DNA from: Brachybacterium sp036311905
GTDB taxonomy: Bacteria > Actinomycetota > Actinomycetes > Actinomycetales > Dermabacteraceae
NCBI RefSeq assembly: GCF_036311905.1
Contig: NZ_JAZDCH010000025.1
Coordinates: 124,001-188,000, forward strand
Direction of reading: 5' to 3'
DNA: 64,000 bases
Shown: positions 20,291 through 28,844 of the stretch, piece by piece
How the letters are laid out: each line of letters begins with the position of its first letter
Position numbering within the stretch: position 1 is the first letter of the stretch
Notes under the pieces: model-generated
Database searches by the model: none
Told to the model about the DNA's origin: nothing
The model's input: only the letters and a program-made list of their open reading frames with translations
Made by a program: the position numbers and the translations under genes

Positions 20291-20662
20291 TCAGGAGGCG
20301 GTGAAGGCCTGGTAGTCCTCGGCGGACAGCAGATCCTCGGGCAGCTCCGCGAAGCTCACGCGGATCAGCCAGCCGTCCTCGAAGGGCGAGGAGTTCACCA
20401 GCTCGGGGGTGTCCACCACGGCCTGGTTCACCTCGGTGACCGAGCCAGTGAGCGGGGAGAAGAGGTCCGAGACCGACTTGGTCGACTCGATCTCGCCCAT
20501 CTCGGTGCCGGCGGTGACCTCGGCGCCCTCCTCGGGCAGGTCGACGTAGACGACGTCGCCGAGCTGCTCGGCGGCGTAGTCGGTCACGCCGACGAGGGCG
20601 ACGCCCTCGGACTCGACGCGGACCCACTCGTGGTCCTTGCTGTACAGAAGCTCTGCGGTCAT
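20291..20662 (-). CDS. gcvH: Glycine cleavage system H protein
   Basis: A 123-residue lipoyl carrier protein. The lipoylation site is Lys62 in GEIESTKSVSDLFSPL, and the N-terminal LYSKDHEWVRVESEG is typical. It carries the aminomethyl intermediate from GcvP to GcvT in the cytoplasm. It sits 58 nt downstream of gcvT on the same strand, with GGAAGGAC before the ATG. Confidence 0.97.
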   Translation of the reverse strand: MTAELLYSKDHEWVRVESEGVALVGVTDYAAEQLGDVVYVDLPEEGAEVTAGTEMGEIESTKSVSDLFSPLTGSVTEVNQAVVDTPELVNSSPFEDGWLIRVSFAELPEDLLSAEDYQAFTAS

Positions 20663-20720
20663 GGGGTGTCCTTCCGTCAGGGGATCGGGATTCGGGGAGG
20701 GGTGCGTCCGGCGCGGAGCG

Positions 20721-21851
20721 TCAGGCGCGGGAGTAGAAGGGCAGGGAGACGACGCGGACCGGCAGGTCCTTGCCGCGCACGTCGGCGATCAGCTCGGTGC
20801 CGATCTCCGTCAGGTCGGGGCGGACGAGGGCCATCGCGATCGGGTGCCCGAGGGTCGGCGAGAGCGCCCCCGAGGTGATCACCCCGACCTCGGCGCCGTC
20901 GGCGTCGCGGACCACCGCGTCGGCGCGAGCGGCGCGCCGGCCCTCGGCGGAGAGGCCGACGAGCACGGGCAGGTCCCCGTGGTCCGCACCCTCGAGGGCG
21001 GCACGACCCACGAAGTCGCCCTTCGACGCGAGGGCGACGACCTTGCCGAGACCGGCCTGGACCGGCTTCAGCGCGCGGCCCAGCTCATGACCGTACAGCG
21101 GCATGCCGGCCTCGAGGCGGAGGGTGTCGCGGCAGGCGAGGCCGCAGGGGGTCAGCCGCTCGCCGCCGACGGCGACGAGGCGCTCCCAGAGCGGGACGGC
21201 GAGCTCGGCGGGCACGTACAGCTCGAAGCCGTCCTCCCCGGTGTAGCCGGTGCGGGCGACGAGCAGCTGCTCGCCCCGGTAAGTGCCCTCGAGGACGCGG
21301 TAGTAGCGCAGCGCGGTGAGGTCCTCGGCGGTCAGCCCCGCGACGTCCTCGTCACCGAGGAGCGCCTCGAGCAGGATGTCCTCGCTGAGCGGCCCCTGCA
21401 CGGCGATCAGCGCGGTCGCTGCGGAGGCGTCGTCGACCTCGACGTCGAAGCCGTGGGCGCGGGCGATGAGCTCGCCGGCGTCGACCTCGGCGTTGGAGGC
21501 GTTGGCGACCACCAGGAAGTGGTCCTCCGCGAGGCGGTAGGCGATGACGTCGTCGATCACGCCGCCGTCCTCCGCGAGGATCAACGAGTACTTCGCCCGG
21601 CCGACGGCCATAGCGGACATCTTCCCGGCGAGCGCGTGGTCGAGCGCCTCCCCGGCCTGCGGACCGCGCAGGTGGATCTCGCCCATGTGGCTGAGGTCGA
21701 AGATCCCGGCCCGCTCGCGGACCGCGGCGTGCTCGCGCAGATCCGAGTCGTAGCGGACGGGCATCCGCCATCCCGCGAAGTCCGTGAAGGTCGCCCCCGA
21801 CGCCTCGTGGACCGACTCCAATGCCGTGCTGCGCAGCGACTCCTCGACCAT
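20721..21851 (-). CDS. gcvT: Aminomethyltransferase, T protein
   Basis: A 376-residue folate enzyme that releases ammonia from aminomethyl-GcvH and forms 5,10-methylene-THF. Family landmarks include FTDFAGWRMPVRYDSDLREH, GIFDLSHMGEIHLRG, the TGYTGEDGFELYVP region that binds folate, and the C-terminal GKDLPVRVVSLPFY. AGGAG lies 6 nt before the ATG. A TAGGGT hexamer about 100 nt upstream could be the -10 of the operon. I looked for a glycine riboswitch in the 200-nt leader and did not find a convincing one. Confidence 0.97.
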   Translation of the reverse strand: MVEESLRSTALESVHEASGATFTDFAGWRMPVRYDSDLREHAAVRERAGIFDLSHMGEIHLRGPQAGEALDHALAGKMSAMAVGRAKYSLILAEDGGVIDDVIAYRLAEDHFLVVANASNAEVDAGELIARAHGFDVEVDDASAATALIAVQGPLSEDILLEALLGDEDVAGLTAEDLTALRYYRVLEGTYRGEQLLVARTGYTGEDGFELYVPAELAVPLWERLVAVGGERLTPCGLACRDTLRLEAGMPLYGHELGRALKPVQAGLGKVVALASKGDFVGRAALEGADHGDLPVLVGLSAEGRRAARADAVVRDADGAEVGVITSGALSPTLGHPIAMALVRPDLTEIGTELIADVRGKDLPVRVVSLPFYSRA

Positions 21852-22061
21852 GGTGCTCCTTCATCCTCACCGGGGACGGACTCCCGCCCCGCACCGTGCG
21901 CCTCCCGAGTCCTCGGGCGCCGCAGCACGCCCTCGTGCCGCAGGGTCACCCTACCGCCCGTCCCGAGGTCGGGCGGCACTCTCGCCGGTTCCCCGCGGAA
22001 CACCCGGCAACCGACCCGAACGGCCCGGGCCGAGCGCCGCGGGACGGGTACGGTGGTCCCC

Positions 22062-22637
22062 GTGACACGTGAAGGAACCCCCGACTGGCCGGTCGAGATC
22101 CGCAGCGAGAGGCTGGCGATCCGAGCGCCGGGCGAGGCGGACCGCGCGGCCATGATCCGGTTGATGACCGACCCCGTCACGCGGGAGTACCTGGGCGGCA
22201 CCGTCGACTACGCGTCCCGCCAGGCGCTCGAGCTCTCGCCCCTGGGACTGACCTGGGGCCGCTGGGTGCTCGCGACCCTCGACGACGACCGGATGATCGG
22301 ATCCATCACCCTGGACTACGACCGCGGCGAGCTCGAGCTCTCCTACGCCCTCCTGCCGGAGTGGACGGGCCGCGGCTATGCCGCGGAGGCCTGCGCCGCG
22401 CTGCTCGCCTGGGCGCGGGAGGCGCTCGAGGACGACCACGTCATCGCTGTCAGCCAGACCCGCAACAAGCGCAGCGTCGCCCTGCTGCGCAAGCTCGGCT
22501 TCACCGTCCGCAAGGGCCTCGAGGAGTTCGGCACGCAGCAGCTGCTGCTCGAGCGGAGCCTCGCGGAGCCGCTCCCCGAGCGCGTCGACTCCCTGCAGAC
22601 CGAGCAGGACCCGCCGCCGCCCGCGCGCGCCCACTAG
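22062..22637 (+). CDS. GNAT-family N-acetyltransferase (RimJ/RimL-like)
   Basis: A 191-residue acetyltransferase. The order SERLAIRAPGEADRAAMIRL, SITLDYDRGELELSYALLPE, TGRGYAAEACAALLAWA (acetyl-CoA loop) and TRNKRSVALLRKLGFTVRKG is that of the Acetyltransf_3 group, which acts on proteins or small amines; the substrate is unknown. It starts with GTG at 22062; TACGGT at 22049-22054 is 7 nt upstream, so it is probably leaderless. It is divergent from gcvT. The final 15 residues are Pro/Gln-rich and probably disordered. Confidence 0.85.
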   Translation: MTREGTPDWPVEIRSERLAIRAPGEADRAAMIRLMTDPVTREYLGGTVDYASRQALELSPLGLTWGRWVLATLDDDRMIGSITLDYDRGELELSYALLPEWTGRGYAAEACAALLAWAREALEDDHVIAVSQTRNKRSVALLRKLGFTVRKGLEEFGTQQLLLERSLAEPLPERVDSLQTEQDPPPPARAH

Positions 22638-22680
22638 GTAGGCTGGCCGGGTCCGCTCACCCCCGTCGTCGGAGGACCCC

Positions 22681-23520
22681 ATGACCGCGCTGACCATCCC
22701 CACCACCACGCTCGCCGACGGCAGCGCGTTCCCGCTGATCGGCTTCGGCACGGGCGGGCTCAAGGGCCCCGACGGCGCGCAGCGGATCGCGACCGCCCTC
22801 GGCGCCGGCTACCGGCTCCTGGACACCGCGGCGCAGTACGGCAACGAGGCGGCGGTCGGCGAGGCGATCCGGCTCTCCGGGCTGGACGTCGACGAGGTGC
22901 TCGTGACGACGAAGATCGCCGGCGGCGACCAGGGTCGCGAGGCCGCACGCACGGGGTACCTCGAGTCGCTGCGCCGCCTCGGCCTCGAGCGCGCCGCCCT
23001 CGTCCTGATCCACTGGCCGAACCCGTCGCGCGGCCTCGCGCTCGACACGTGGCGCACGCTGGTCGATCTCAAGGAGGAGGGGCGGGCGCTGCACATCGGC
23101 GTCTCCAACTTCCGCCCCGAGCAGATCCAGGAGCTGGTCGACGCGACCGGCGTGTGGCCCGAGGTCAACCAGATCCAGCTCTCCCCCGCCCTCGCGCGCC
23201 ACGACACCGTCGCCTTCCACCAGGAGCACGGCATCGTCACCGAGGCCTGGGGCCCGCTCGGCGGCCGCGACGGGCTCGGCACCCAGTACGCCCTGCGCAA
23301 GGTCGCCCAGAAGCATGATGCGACCCTCACCCAGGTCACGCTGCGCTGGACCATCGACCGCGACATCGTCGTGATCCCCAAGTCGGGCGATGCCCAGCGC
23401 CAGCTCGAGAACGCGTCGCTGGATCACGTGCGCCTGGACGACGAGGACCGCGCGCTGCTGGCGAGCCTGGACCTCGGGGAGGACGCCGCCTGGGATTCCC
23501 GGGAGCACGAGGAGTGGTGA
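22681..23520 (+). CDS. Aldo/keto reductase (2,5-diketo-gluconate reductase type)
   Basis: A 279-residue NADPH-dependent reductase with a TIM-barrel fold. The catalytic tetrad is present: Asp48 and Tyr53 in LLDTAAQYGNE, Lys78 in VTTKIAGG and His111 in LIHWPN. HIGVSNFRPEQIQEL and VVIPKSGDAQRQLENA (cofactor site) match the AKR5 group. Its substrate is probably a small aldehyde or keto-sugar. GGAGG lies close before the ATG. The next gene, the sirtuin, overlaps its stop, so the two are co-translated. Confidence 0.92.
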   Translation: MTALTIPTTTLADGSAFPLIGFGTGGLKGPDGAQRIATALGAGYRLLDTAAQYGNEAAVGEAIRLSGLDVDEVLVTTKIAGGDQGREAARTGYLESLRRLGLERAALVLIHWPNPSRGLALDTWRTLVDLKEEGRALHIGVSNFRPEQIQELVDATGVWPEVNQIQLSPALARHDTVAFHQEHGIVTEAWGPLGGRDGLGTQYALRKVAQKHDATLTQVTLRWTIDRDIVVIPKSGDAQRQLENASLDHVRLDDEDRALLASLDLGEDAAWDSREHEEW

Positions 23521-24299
23521 CCGGACCGGGAGGTCGCTTCGCCCCCGGTCCGGAGCACCGCGAGATCGTCTTCCTCACCGGCTCGGGGCTCAGCGCACGC
23601 ACGGGCCTGGGGACCTTCCGCGGCCCGCAGGGTCTGTGGGCCCTCGAGCCCGAGACCGAGCGGGCGATGCATGCCGAGCACCTGCCGGACTCGTTGCCGC
23701 AGCTGTGGCGCGTATGGGGCCGGATGGCCCGGATCGCCACCGCTCACGGGCCGACGCCCGGCCATCGGGCGATCGCCCGGATGGGCGCGCCCGTGATCAC
23801 GCAGAACATCGACGGCCTGCATCAGGCGGCGGGCAGCGAGATCGTCGCCGAGCTGCACGGCAGCGCCCTGCACGCGGTGTGCCTCGGCGCGGAGTGCACC
23901 TGGCGGGCGCAGCTCACCCCCGGGGACGGCCCGCGCGCCGAGGACCACGGGGTGCCCGGGAGCTGCCCGCGCTGCGGGGAGCGGACCCGGCCCGACGTCG
24001 TGCTCTTCGACGAAATGCTGCCCGCGACCGACCTCGAGCTGGGGATGCGGCTGGCCGAGCGGGCGGACCTGCTGGTCGCCGTCGGCACGAGCGGGGTCGT
24101 CTTCCCCGCGGCGCAGCTCGCGCCGCTCGCCCGGGCCCACGGGGCGACGACGGTGCTGATCGACATCGACCCGCCGCCCGGCGGTGCGCTGCGCGCCGCC
24201 TTCGACCACGTGATCGCCGAGGACGCCCACGAGGTGCTCCCGGACTGGGAGCGCTCGGCGAACGGGCGCTCGTCGGCCTCGTTCCTCGATCCCTTCTGA
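23514..24299 (+). CDS. NAD-dependent protein deacylase, Sir2 family
   Basis: A 261-residue class III deacylase that uses NAD to remove acyl groups from lysines. It shows the NAD loop TGSGLSARTGLGTFRG, the TQNIDGLHQAAG motif, catalytic His115 in AELHGS, and four zinc ligands (C123, C128, C151, C154). The start is GTG at 23514 or the next codon, GTG at 23517; the second gives a GTGA overlap with the stop of the aldo/keto reductase and has AGGAG just upstream. The GAGxS loop here reads GSGLS, a small departure from the usual GAGIS. Confidence 0.92.
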   Translation: MVTGPGGRFAPGPEHREIVFLTGSGLSARTGLGTFRGPQGLWALEPETERAMHAEHLPDSLPQLWRVWGRMARIATAHGPTPGHRAIARMGAPVITQNIDGLHQAAGSEIVAELHGSALHAVCLGAECTWRAQLTPGDGPRAEDHGVPGSCPRCGERTRPDVVLFDEMLPATDLELGMRLAERADLLVAVGTSGVVFPAAQLAPLARAHGATTVLIDIDPPPGGALRAAFDHVIAEDAHEVLPDWERSANGRSSASFLDPF

Positions 24300-24307
24300 C
24301 CCGCCTG

Positions 24308-24922
24308 TCAGATCCAGATCGCCGGGTCGACGTTCTCCTCGGGGTGTGCGGCGCCGCTGCGCACGGTCGCGGGGATGCCGACGGCCGTCGCGCCGGCCGG
24401 CACGTCCTTGACGACGACGGCGTTCGCGCCCACCTGGGCTCCGGAGCCGATGAGGATCGGACCGAGCACGCGGGCGCCCGCCCCGATGGTCACGCCGTCG
24501 CCGACGGTGGGATGGCGCTTGACCCGCTCCATGGAGCGACCGCCGAGGGTCACGCCGTGGTAGAGCATGACGTCGTCGCCGACTTCGGCGGTCTCCCCCA
24601 CGACCACGCCCATGCCGTGATCGATGAAGAAGCGGCGGCCGATGCTCGCCCCGGGGTGGATCTCCACCCCGGTGATCGAGCGGGCGCCCTGGGCGAGGAT
24701 CAGCGCGCTGCGCCTCGCCCCCCGTTCCCAGAGCCGATGCGCGAGGCGATGCGTCCAGATGGCGTGCAGGCCGGGGGAGGTCAGCAGGATCGACAGGTCG
24801 TCGGTCGCCGCCGGGTCCCGGCGGTGTGCCGCCGCGAGATCCTCCCGGACCGTCGCGACGACACCCATCACCCGGTCGGTCAGCCGAGCCGGCATCGAGC
24901 TCGCCTCGCGCAGACGGGACAT
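24308..24922 (-). CDS. cysE: Serine O-acetyltransferase
   Basis: A 204-residue enzyme that makes O-acetylserine from serine and acetyl-CoA for cysteine synthesis. After a helical N-terminal domain come left-handed beta-helix hexapeptide repeats: HPGASIGRRFFIDHGMGVVV, GDDVMLYHGVTLGG, RHPTVGDGVTIGAGARVLG. The C-terminus (HPEENVDPAIWI) ends in Ile, the residue that docks into CysK in the cysteine synthase complex. It starts 11 nt after the cysK stop; a second in-frame ATG nine codons on has a better GAGG site, so the true start may be about 27 nt later. Confidence 0.93.
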   Translation of the reverse strand: MSRLREASSMPARLTDRVMGVVATVREDLAAAHRRDPAATDDLSILLTSPGLHAIWTHRLAHRLWERGARRSALILAQGARSITGVEIHPGASIGRRFFIDHGMGVVVGETAEVGDDVMLYHGVTLGGRSMERVKRHPTVGDGVTIGAGARVLGPILIGSGAQVGANAVVVKDVPAGATAVGIPATVRSGAAHPEENVDPAIWI

Positions 24923-24933
24923 GGCGTGGCCGG

Positions 24934-25863
24934 TCAGTCCGCGTACTGCGCGAACAGCGGGGTGGAGAGGTAACGCTCGCCGAAGGACGGCACGATCACC
25001 ACGATGGTCTTCCCGGCGAACTCCTCGCGGGAGCCGACGCGGGCGGCGGCCTCGATCGCGGCGCCGGAGGAGATGCCGACGAGCAGGCCCTCGGTGCGGG
25101 CGACGGAGCGGGCGCGCTCCATCGCGGTCTCGGCGTCGATGTCGAGCACCTCGTCGTAGACCTCGCGGTCCAGGATCGAGGGCACGAAGTTCGCGCCGAG
25201 GCCCTGGATCTTGTGCGGGCCGGGGGCGCCGCCGTTGAGGATCGCGGACTCCTCGGGCTCGACCGCGAAGACCTTCACCTCGCCCTTGCGCTCCTTGAGC
25301 ACCTGGCCGACGCCGGAGATGGTGCCGCCGGTGCCGATGCCCGCGACCAGCGCGTCGACCGCGCCCTCGGTGTCGGCCCAGATCTCCTCCGCGGTGGTGC
25401 GGCGGTGGATCTCGCGGTTGGCGGGGTTGTCGAACTGGCGCACCTGGACCGCGCCGCGCTCGGCCGCGATCTCCTGGGCCTTCTCGACCGCGCCCTTCAT
25501 GCCCTTGGCGGCCTCGGTGAGCACGAGCTCGGCCCCGTAGGCGCGCAGCAGCATCCGCCGCTCCTTGGACATCGACTCGGGCATGGTCAGCACGACCTGG
25601 TAGCCGCGGGAGCTGCCGATCATCGCGAGTGCGATGCCGGTGTTGCCGGAGGTGGCCTCGACGATGGTGCCGCCGGGCTGCAGCTCGCCGGACTTCTCCG
25701 CGGCGTCGATCATGGCCACGCCGATGCGGTCCTTGACAGAGTTGGCGGGGTTGTAGAACTCGAGCTTGGCGAGCACGGTCGCCTTCACACCATCGCCGAG
25801 CCGGTTGAGCTTGACCAGCGGGGTGCGGCCGACGAGCTCGGAGACGTTCTCGTACACGGGCAT
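24934..25863 (-). CDS. cysK: Cysteine synthase (O-acetylserine sulfhydrylase)
   Basis: A 309-residue PLP enzyme that makes cysteine from O-acetylserine and sulfide. The PLP Lys is K44 in NPANSVKDRIG; VEATSGNTGIALAMI holds the substrate loop, and GIGTGGTISGVG binds the PLP phosphate. The start ATG is preceded by GAGGAGGA. It forms an operon with cysE, which follows 11 nt downstream. A TATGAT -10 hexamer lies 65-70 nt upstream. Confidence 0.97.
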   Translation of the reverse strand: MPVYENVSELVGRTPLVKLNRLGDGVKATVLAKLEFYNPANSVKDRIGVAMIDAAEKSGELQPGGTIVEATSGNTGIALAMIGSSRGYQVVLTMPESMSKERRMLLRAYGAELVLTEAAKGMKGAVEKAQEIAAERGAVQVRQFDNPANREIHRRTTAEEIWADTEGAVDALVAGIGTGGTISGVGQVLKERKGEVKVFAVEPEESAILNGGAPGPHKIQGLGANFVPSILDREVYDEVLDIDAETAMERARSVARTEGLLVGISSGAAIEAAARVGSREEFAGKTIVVIVPSFGERYLSTPLFAQYAD

Positions 25864-25927
25864 GGGTTCCTCCTCGATTCAGACAGGACCGTGGGCACAC
25901 GGCCCCTGCAAAGCACTGCTAGGCGCG

Positions 25928-25933
25928 ATCATA
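25928..25933 (-). promoter_or_regulatory. Probable -10 box of cysK
   Basis: On the minus strand this reads TATGAT, close to the sigma-70 consensus, about 65 nt before the cysK start. No good -35 box is visible at the usual distance. Confidence 0.5.
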
Positions 25934-26055
25934 ACCTGATCCCGCCGTGCCTCCGCGGGACCGTCCAGCCCCATCCTGCCGACCGGCCGATCGACACGCC
26001 CGGGATCGACGCAGGTCGGAGGCGGACCGCCCGGGAAGTCCCTAAGGTCGGGGCC

Positions 26056-27740
26056 ATGCTCGCCCTCGACGATGCCCGCTGCACGACCCCGTCCTCCCCC
26101 GCCGCACGGGCCGACGGGCACGAGGCCGTGCCCCGAGTCCGGCCCGCGGCGCCGCTCCTGCTGATGCTGCTCGGCATGCTCGCGGTGCTGGGACTCGGCG
26201 GCGCGCTCGCCGGCCCCGCTGCCCACGCCCAGCCGCCGACGGAGGTGGACGTTCGCGACATCGCGGGCGTCCTGGACGAGGAGCGGCTCGAGACGGCTCT
26301 CGAGGGCACCGACTTCCGCACCGACGTGCGGCTCGTCGTGCTGGTCGTGGACGTGACGGACGACGGCTTCGATCCCGCCGACGACCTCGCCCTGAACGAC
26401 GCCGTGCTCCAGTACGCCCGGCTCCAGGACCCCTCCCTCATCGCCGACTCCGGGGACGTCTGGGCCGACGAAACGATGATCCTCGCCCTCGATCCCGAGA
26501 ACCGCTTCCTCGGCACCTACGCCGGGGAGGACGTGAAGCTCACCGACTCCGAGTTCGAGTCCGTGCAGGACGCGATGCGGGAGCCGGCCCGCTCCCGGTT
26601 CTGGGAGAGCGCGATCGAGGCCGGGGCCGAGCGGTACGCGACGCTGCTGCTGCGCCCGTGGTGGCAGCACCCGGCGAGCCTGGTCGCGTTCGTGCTCGGC
26701 GGTGCCGGGGCCCTCGCCGGCACGCTCGCCCTGCTCGGCCTGCGCGGCGCCGTCCGGCAACAGGGCGAAAACCCCCTCCCCTACCCCTCCGAAGTCACCA
26801 TGACCCGTCCTCCGTCTCCTCCTCACCCACCCCCCCCCGGCGCCGGGTCGACGACTCCCTCGCGCGCCTGGCCGAGATCGAGGGCGCACGCCTGCGCACC
26901 GAGGCGGCCGCCCGCGACCTCCCGGAGGCCTCCGAGTACGCGCGGGCGGCGCAGGCGGACCACCGGACGTTCGTGGACAGCGTCGAGCGCGCCCTCGCCG
27001 TGCGCTCCGAGATCCCCTCCCGGTCGGCCCGCCACTGGTCGTGGGGGCTGCGGGGCGCCGAGCGCGCGCGGGCCACCGCGCTCGAGGAGGCGGTCTCCGA
27101 GGCCGACCGCGTCGACGACCTCGTGGTCGAGGCGCGGGACCTGCTCACCCGCACCGGCGACTGGCGCGAGGCGTGGGACCGCGAGACCGCCCCGCTGCGC
27201 GACGCGATCGCGGAGCTCGAGCAGTCCCCGCTCACCGACCGCTCCGCCTCGGCGGTGGAGACGGAGGCGGCGGACTCGCTGCACGACCTCGCGCGGCAGG
27301 CCGACGCCGAGATCGGCGAGCTCACCGCCACCCTCGAGGAGCGGCGCACCTCGCCGGACGAGGCGCTCGAGCGCCTCGACACGCTCACCCGCGAGCTCTC
27401 CGCCGCGACCGTAATGCTGCAGAGCAGCCGCATCTCCCGGCTCGCGCAGGACGACACCGAGCAGGAGCTCCTCGCCCGCGCCGAGGAGAACCCGCGCGGC
27501 CAGCGGCGCTACCGCTCGCTGCGGGCACGGCGGCACGCCCTCGACGGCTCGGCGTCGGCGTACGCCGGCCAGCCCTGGCACCTGAACCCGGTGCTCTGGT
27601 ACTCCAGCTGGCAGCACACGTCGGACCGCAGCCTGCAGCAGCACCGCAACCCGCCGTCGAACGCGAGCTCGAGCGTCTCCGGCTTCTCCGCGGGCTCCTC
27701 GGGCGGTTTCTCCGGGGCGGGCAGCTCGAGCCGCTTCTGA
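26056..27740 (+). CDS. TPM-domain membrane protein, apparently frameshifted
   Basis: Two overlapping frames together give one TPM-family protein. Frame one starts at 26056 with a signal or anchor helix (APLLLMLLGMLAVLGLGGAL), then a TPM domain (VRDIAGVLDEERLETALEG) and a transmembrane helix (ASLVAFVLGGAGALAGTLAL). The coding sense moves into another frame near 26800-26840, where a Glu/Arg-rich coiled-coil region (RLAEIEGARLRTEAAARDLP) begins; the protein ends in the Gly/Ser tail FSGAGSSSRF typical of the family. The shift coincides with a run of nine C at 26830-26838. It is either a sequencing error or a true slippage site. TAAGGT at 26043-26048 lies 7 nt before the ATG (leaderless). Confidence 0.75.
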
Positions 27741-27767
27741 GCGCGGGCGACAGCCGTCAGGGAGCGG

Positions 27768-28844
27768 TCAGTAGACCATCCCCATGGTCTCGCGGACCCG
27801 CGCGAGGGTCGCCTCGGCGGCCTCGTTCGCCCGCTCGTTGCCGGCGCGCAGGACCGCGAACAGGTGATCGGGGTTCTGCTCGATCTCCACACGACGGGCC
27901 CGCAGCGGCGCGAGGTGCTCGTTGAGCGCCTCTGCGGTGAGCATCTTCAGGGTGCCGGAGCCGGCGTCGCCGATCTCCTCGGCGATCTGCGCGGGGTCGC
28001 GGTCCGTGCACAGCCCGGCGATGGTCAGCAGGTTCGCGACCTCGGGACGGCCCTCGGGGTCGAAGGTGATCCGCCGCTCGGAGTCCGTCTTGGCCTTCTT
28101 GATCTTCGCGAGGGTCTCGTCGGGGGTCATCCGCAGCATGACGGTGTTGCCGAGGGACTTGCTCATCTTCGCCGCACCGTCGAGGCCGAGGATCGTCGGC
28201 GCCTCGGAGAGCAGGGCGTCGGGCAGCGGGAAGAACTCCTCCCCGCCGGCGTAGCGCTCGTTGAAGCGTCGCGCGATGACGCGGGTCTGCTCGATGTGGG
28301 GCAGCTGGTCCTTGCCGACCGGGACGAGGTTGCCGTGGCAGAACAGGATGTCCGCGGCTTGGTGCACCGGGTAGGTGAGCATGAGCCCGCCCATGGCGGT
28401 CTTGCCGGCGGCCTGCAGCTCGGCCTTCACGGTGGGGTTCCGCTCGAGCTCGGGCTGCGTGACGAGCGAGAGGAACGGCAGCATCAGCTGGTTCAGCGCC
28501 GGCACCGCGGAGTGGGTGAAGATCGTGGCCCGCTCGGGGTCGATGCCCGCCGCGAGATAGTCGGTGAGCAGCTCGCGCACCGAGCCGCGAATGTCCCCGA
28601 GGACCTCGCGGTCGGTGATGACCTGGTAGTCCGCGACGATCAGCCACGTCTCCACGCCGACCTCCTGCAGGCGCACGCGGTTGCGCAGCGAGCCGAAGTA
28701 GTGCCCGATGTGCAGGGCGCCGGTGGGACGGTCACCGGTGAGCATGCGCAGTCCCGAGGGATCGGTCGCGATCTGCTCCCAGATCGCGTCGCTGCGCTCC
28801 TGGGCGGTGTCGTAGCTGGTGCGAGGGGTGTTCGAAGCGGTCAC
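27768..28844 (-). CDS. trpS: Tryptophanyl-tRNA synthetase
   Basis: A 358-residue class I aminoacyl-tRNA synthetase that charges tRNA-Trp. Both class I signatures are intact: HIGH in GALHIGHYFG (residues 45-48) and KMSKS in GAAKMSKSLGN. DQLPHIEQTRVIARRFN is the tryptophan-pocket region. It starts with GTG at 28844, which overlaps the stop of the lacI gene as GTGA. TAGCAT (minus strand) ends 6 nt before that GTG, so it may also have its own leaderless promoter inside the lacI end. Confidence 0.96.
   Translation of the reverse strand: MTASNTPRTSYDTAQERSDAIWEQIATDPSGLRMLTGDRPTGALHIGHYFGSLRNRVRLQEVGVETWLIVADYQVITDREVLGDIRGSVRELLTDYLAAGIDPERATIFTHSAVPALNQLMLPFLSLVTQPELERNPTVKAELQAAGKTAMGGLMLTYPVHQAADILFCHGNLVPVGKDQLPHIEQTRVIARRFNERYAGGEEFFPLPDALLSEAPTILGLDGAAKMSKSLGNTVMLRMTPDETLAKIKKAKTDSERRITFDPEGRPEVANLLTIAGLCTDRDPAQIAEEIGDAGSGTLKMLTAEALNEHLAPLRARRVEIEQNPDHLFAVLRAGNERANEAAEATLARVRETMGMVY

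Noticed and set aside
21852..22061. Glycine riboswitch before gcvT
   Set aside because: GAAGGAGCA next to the start recalls part of the aptamer, but it serves as the ribosome-binding site, and the other conserved blocks (GGGAGAG, CTCTCAGG) are not in place.
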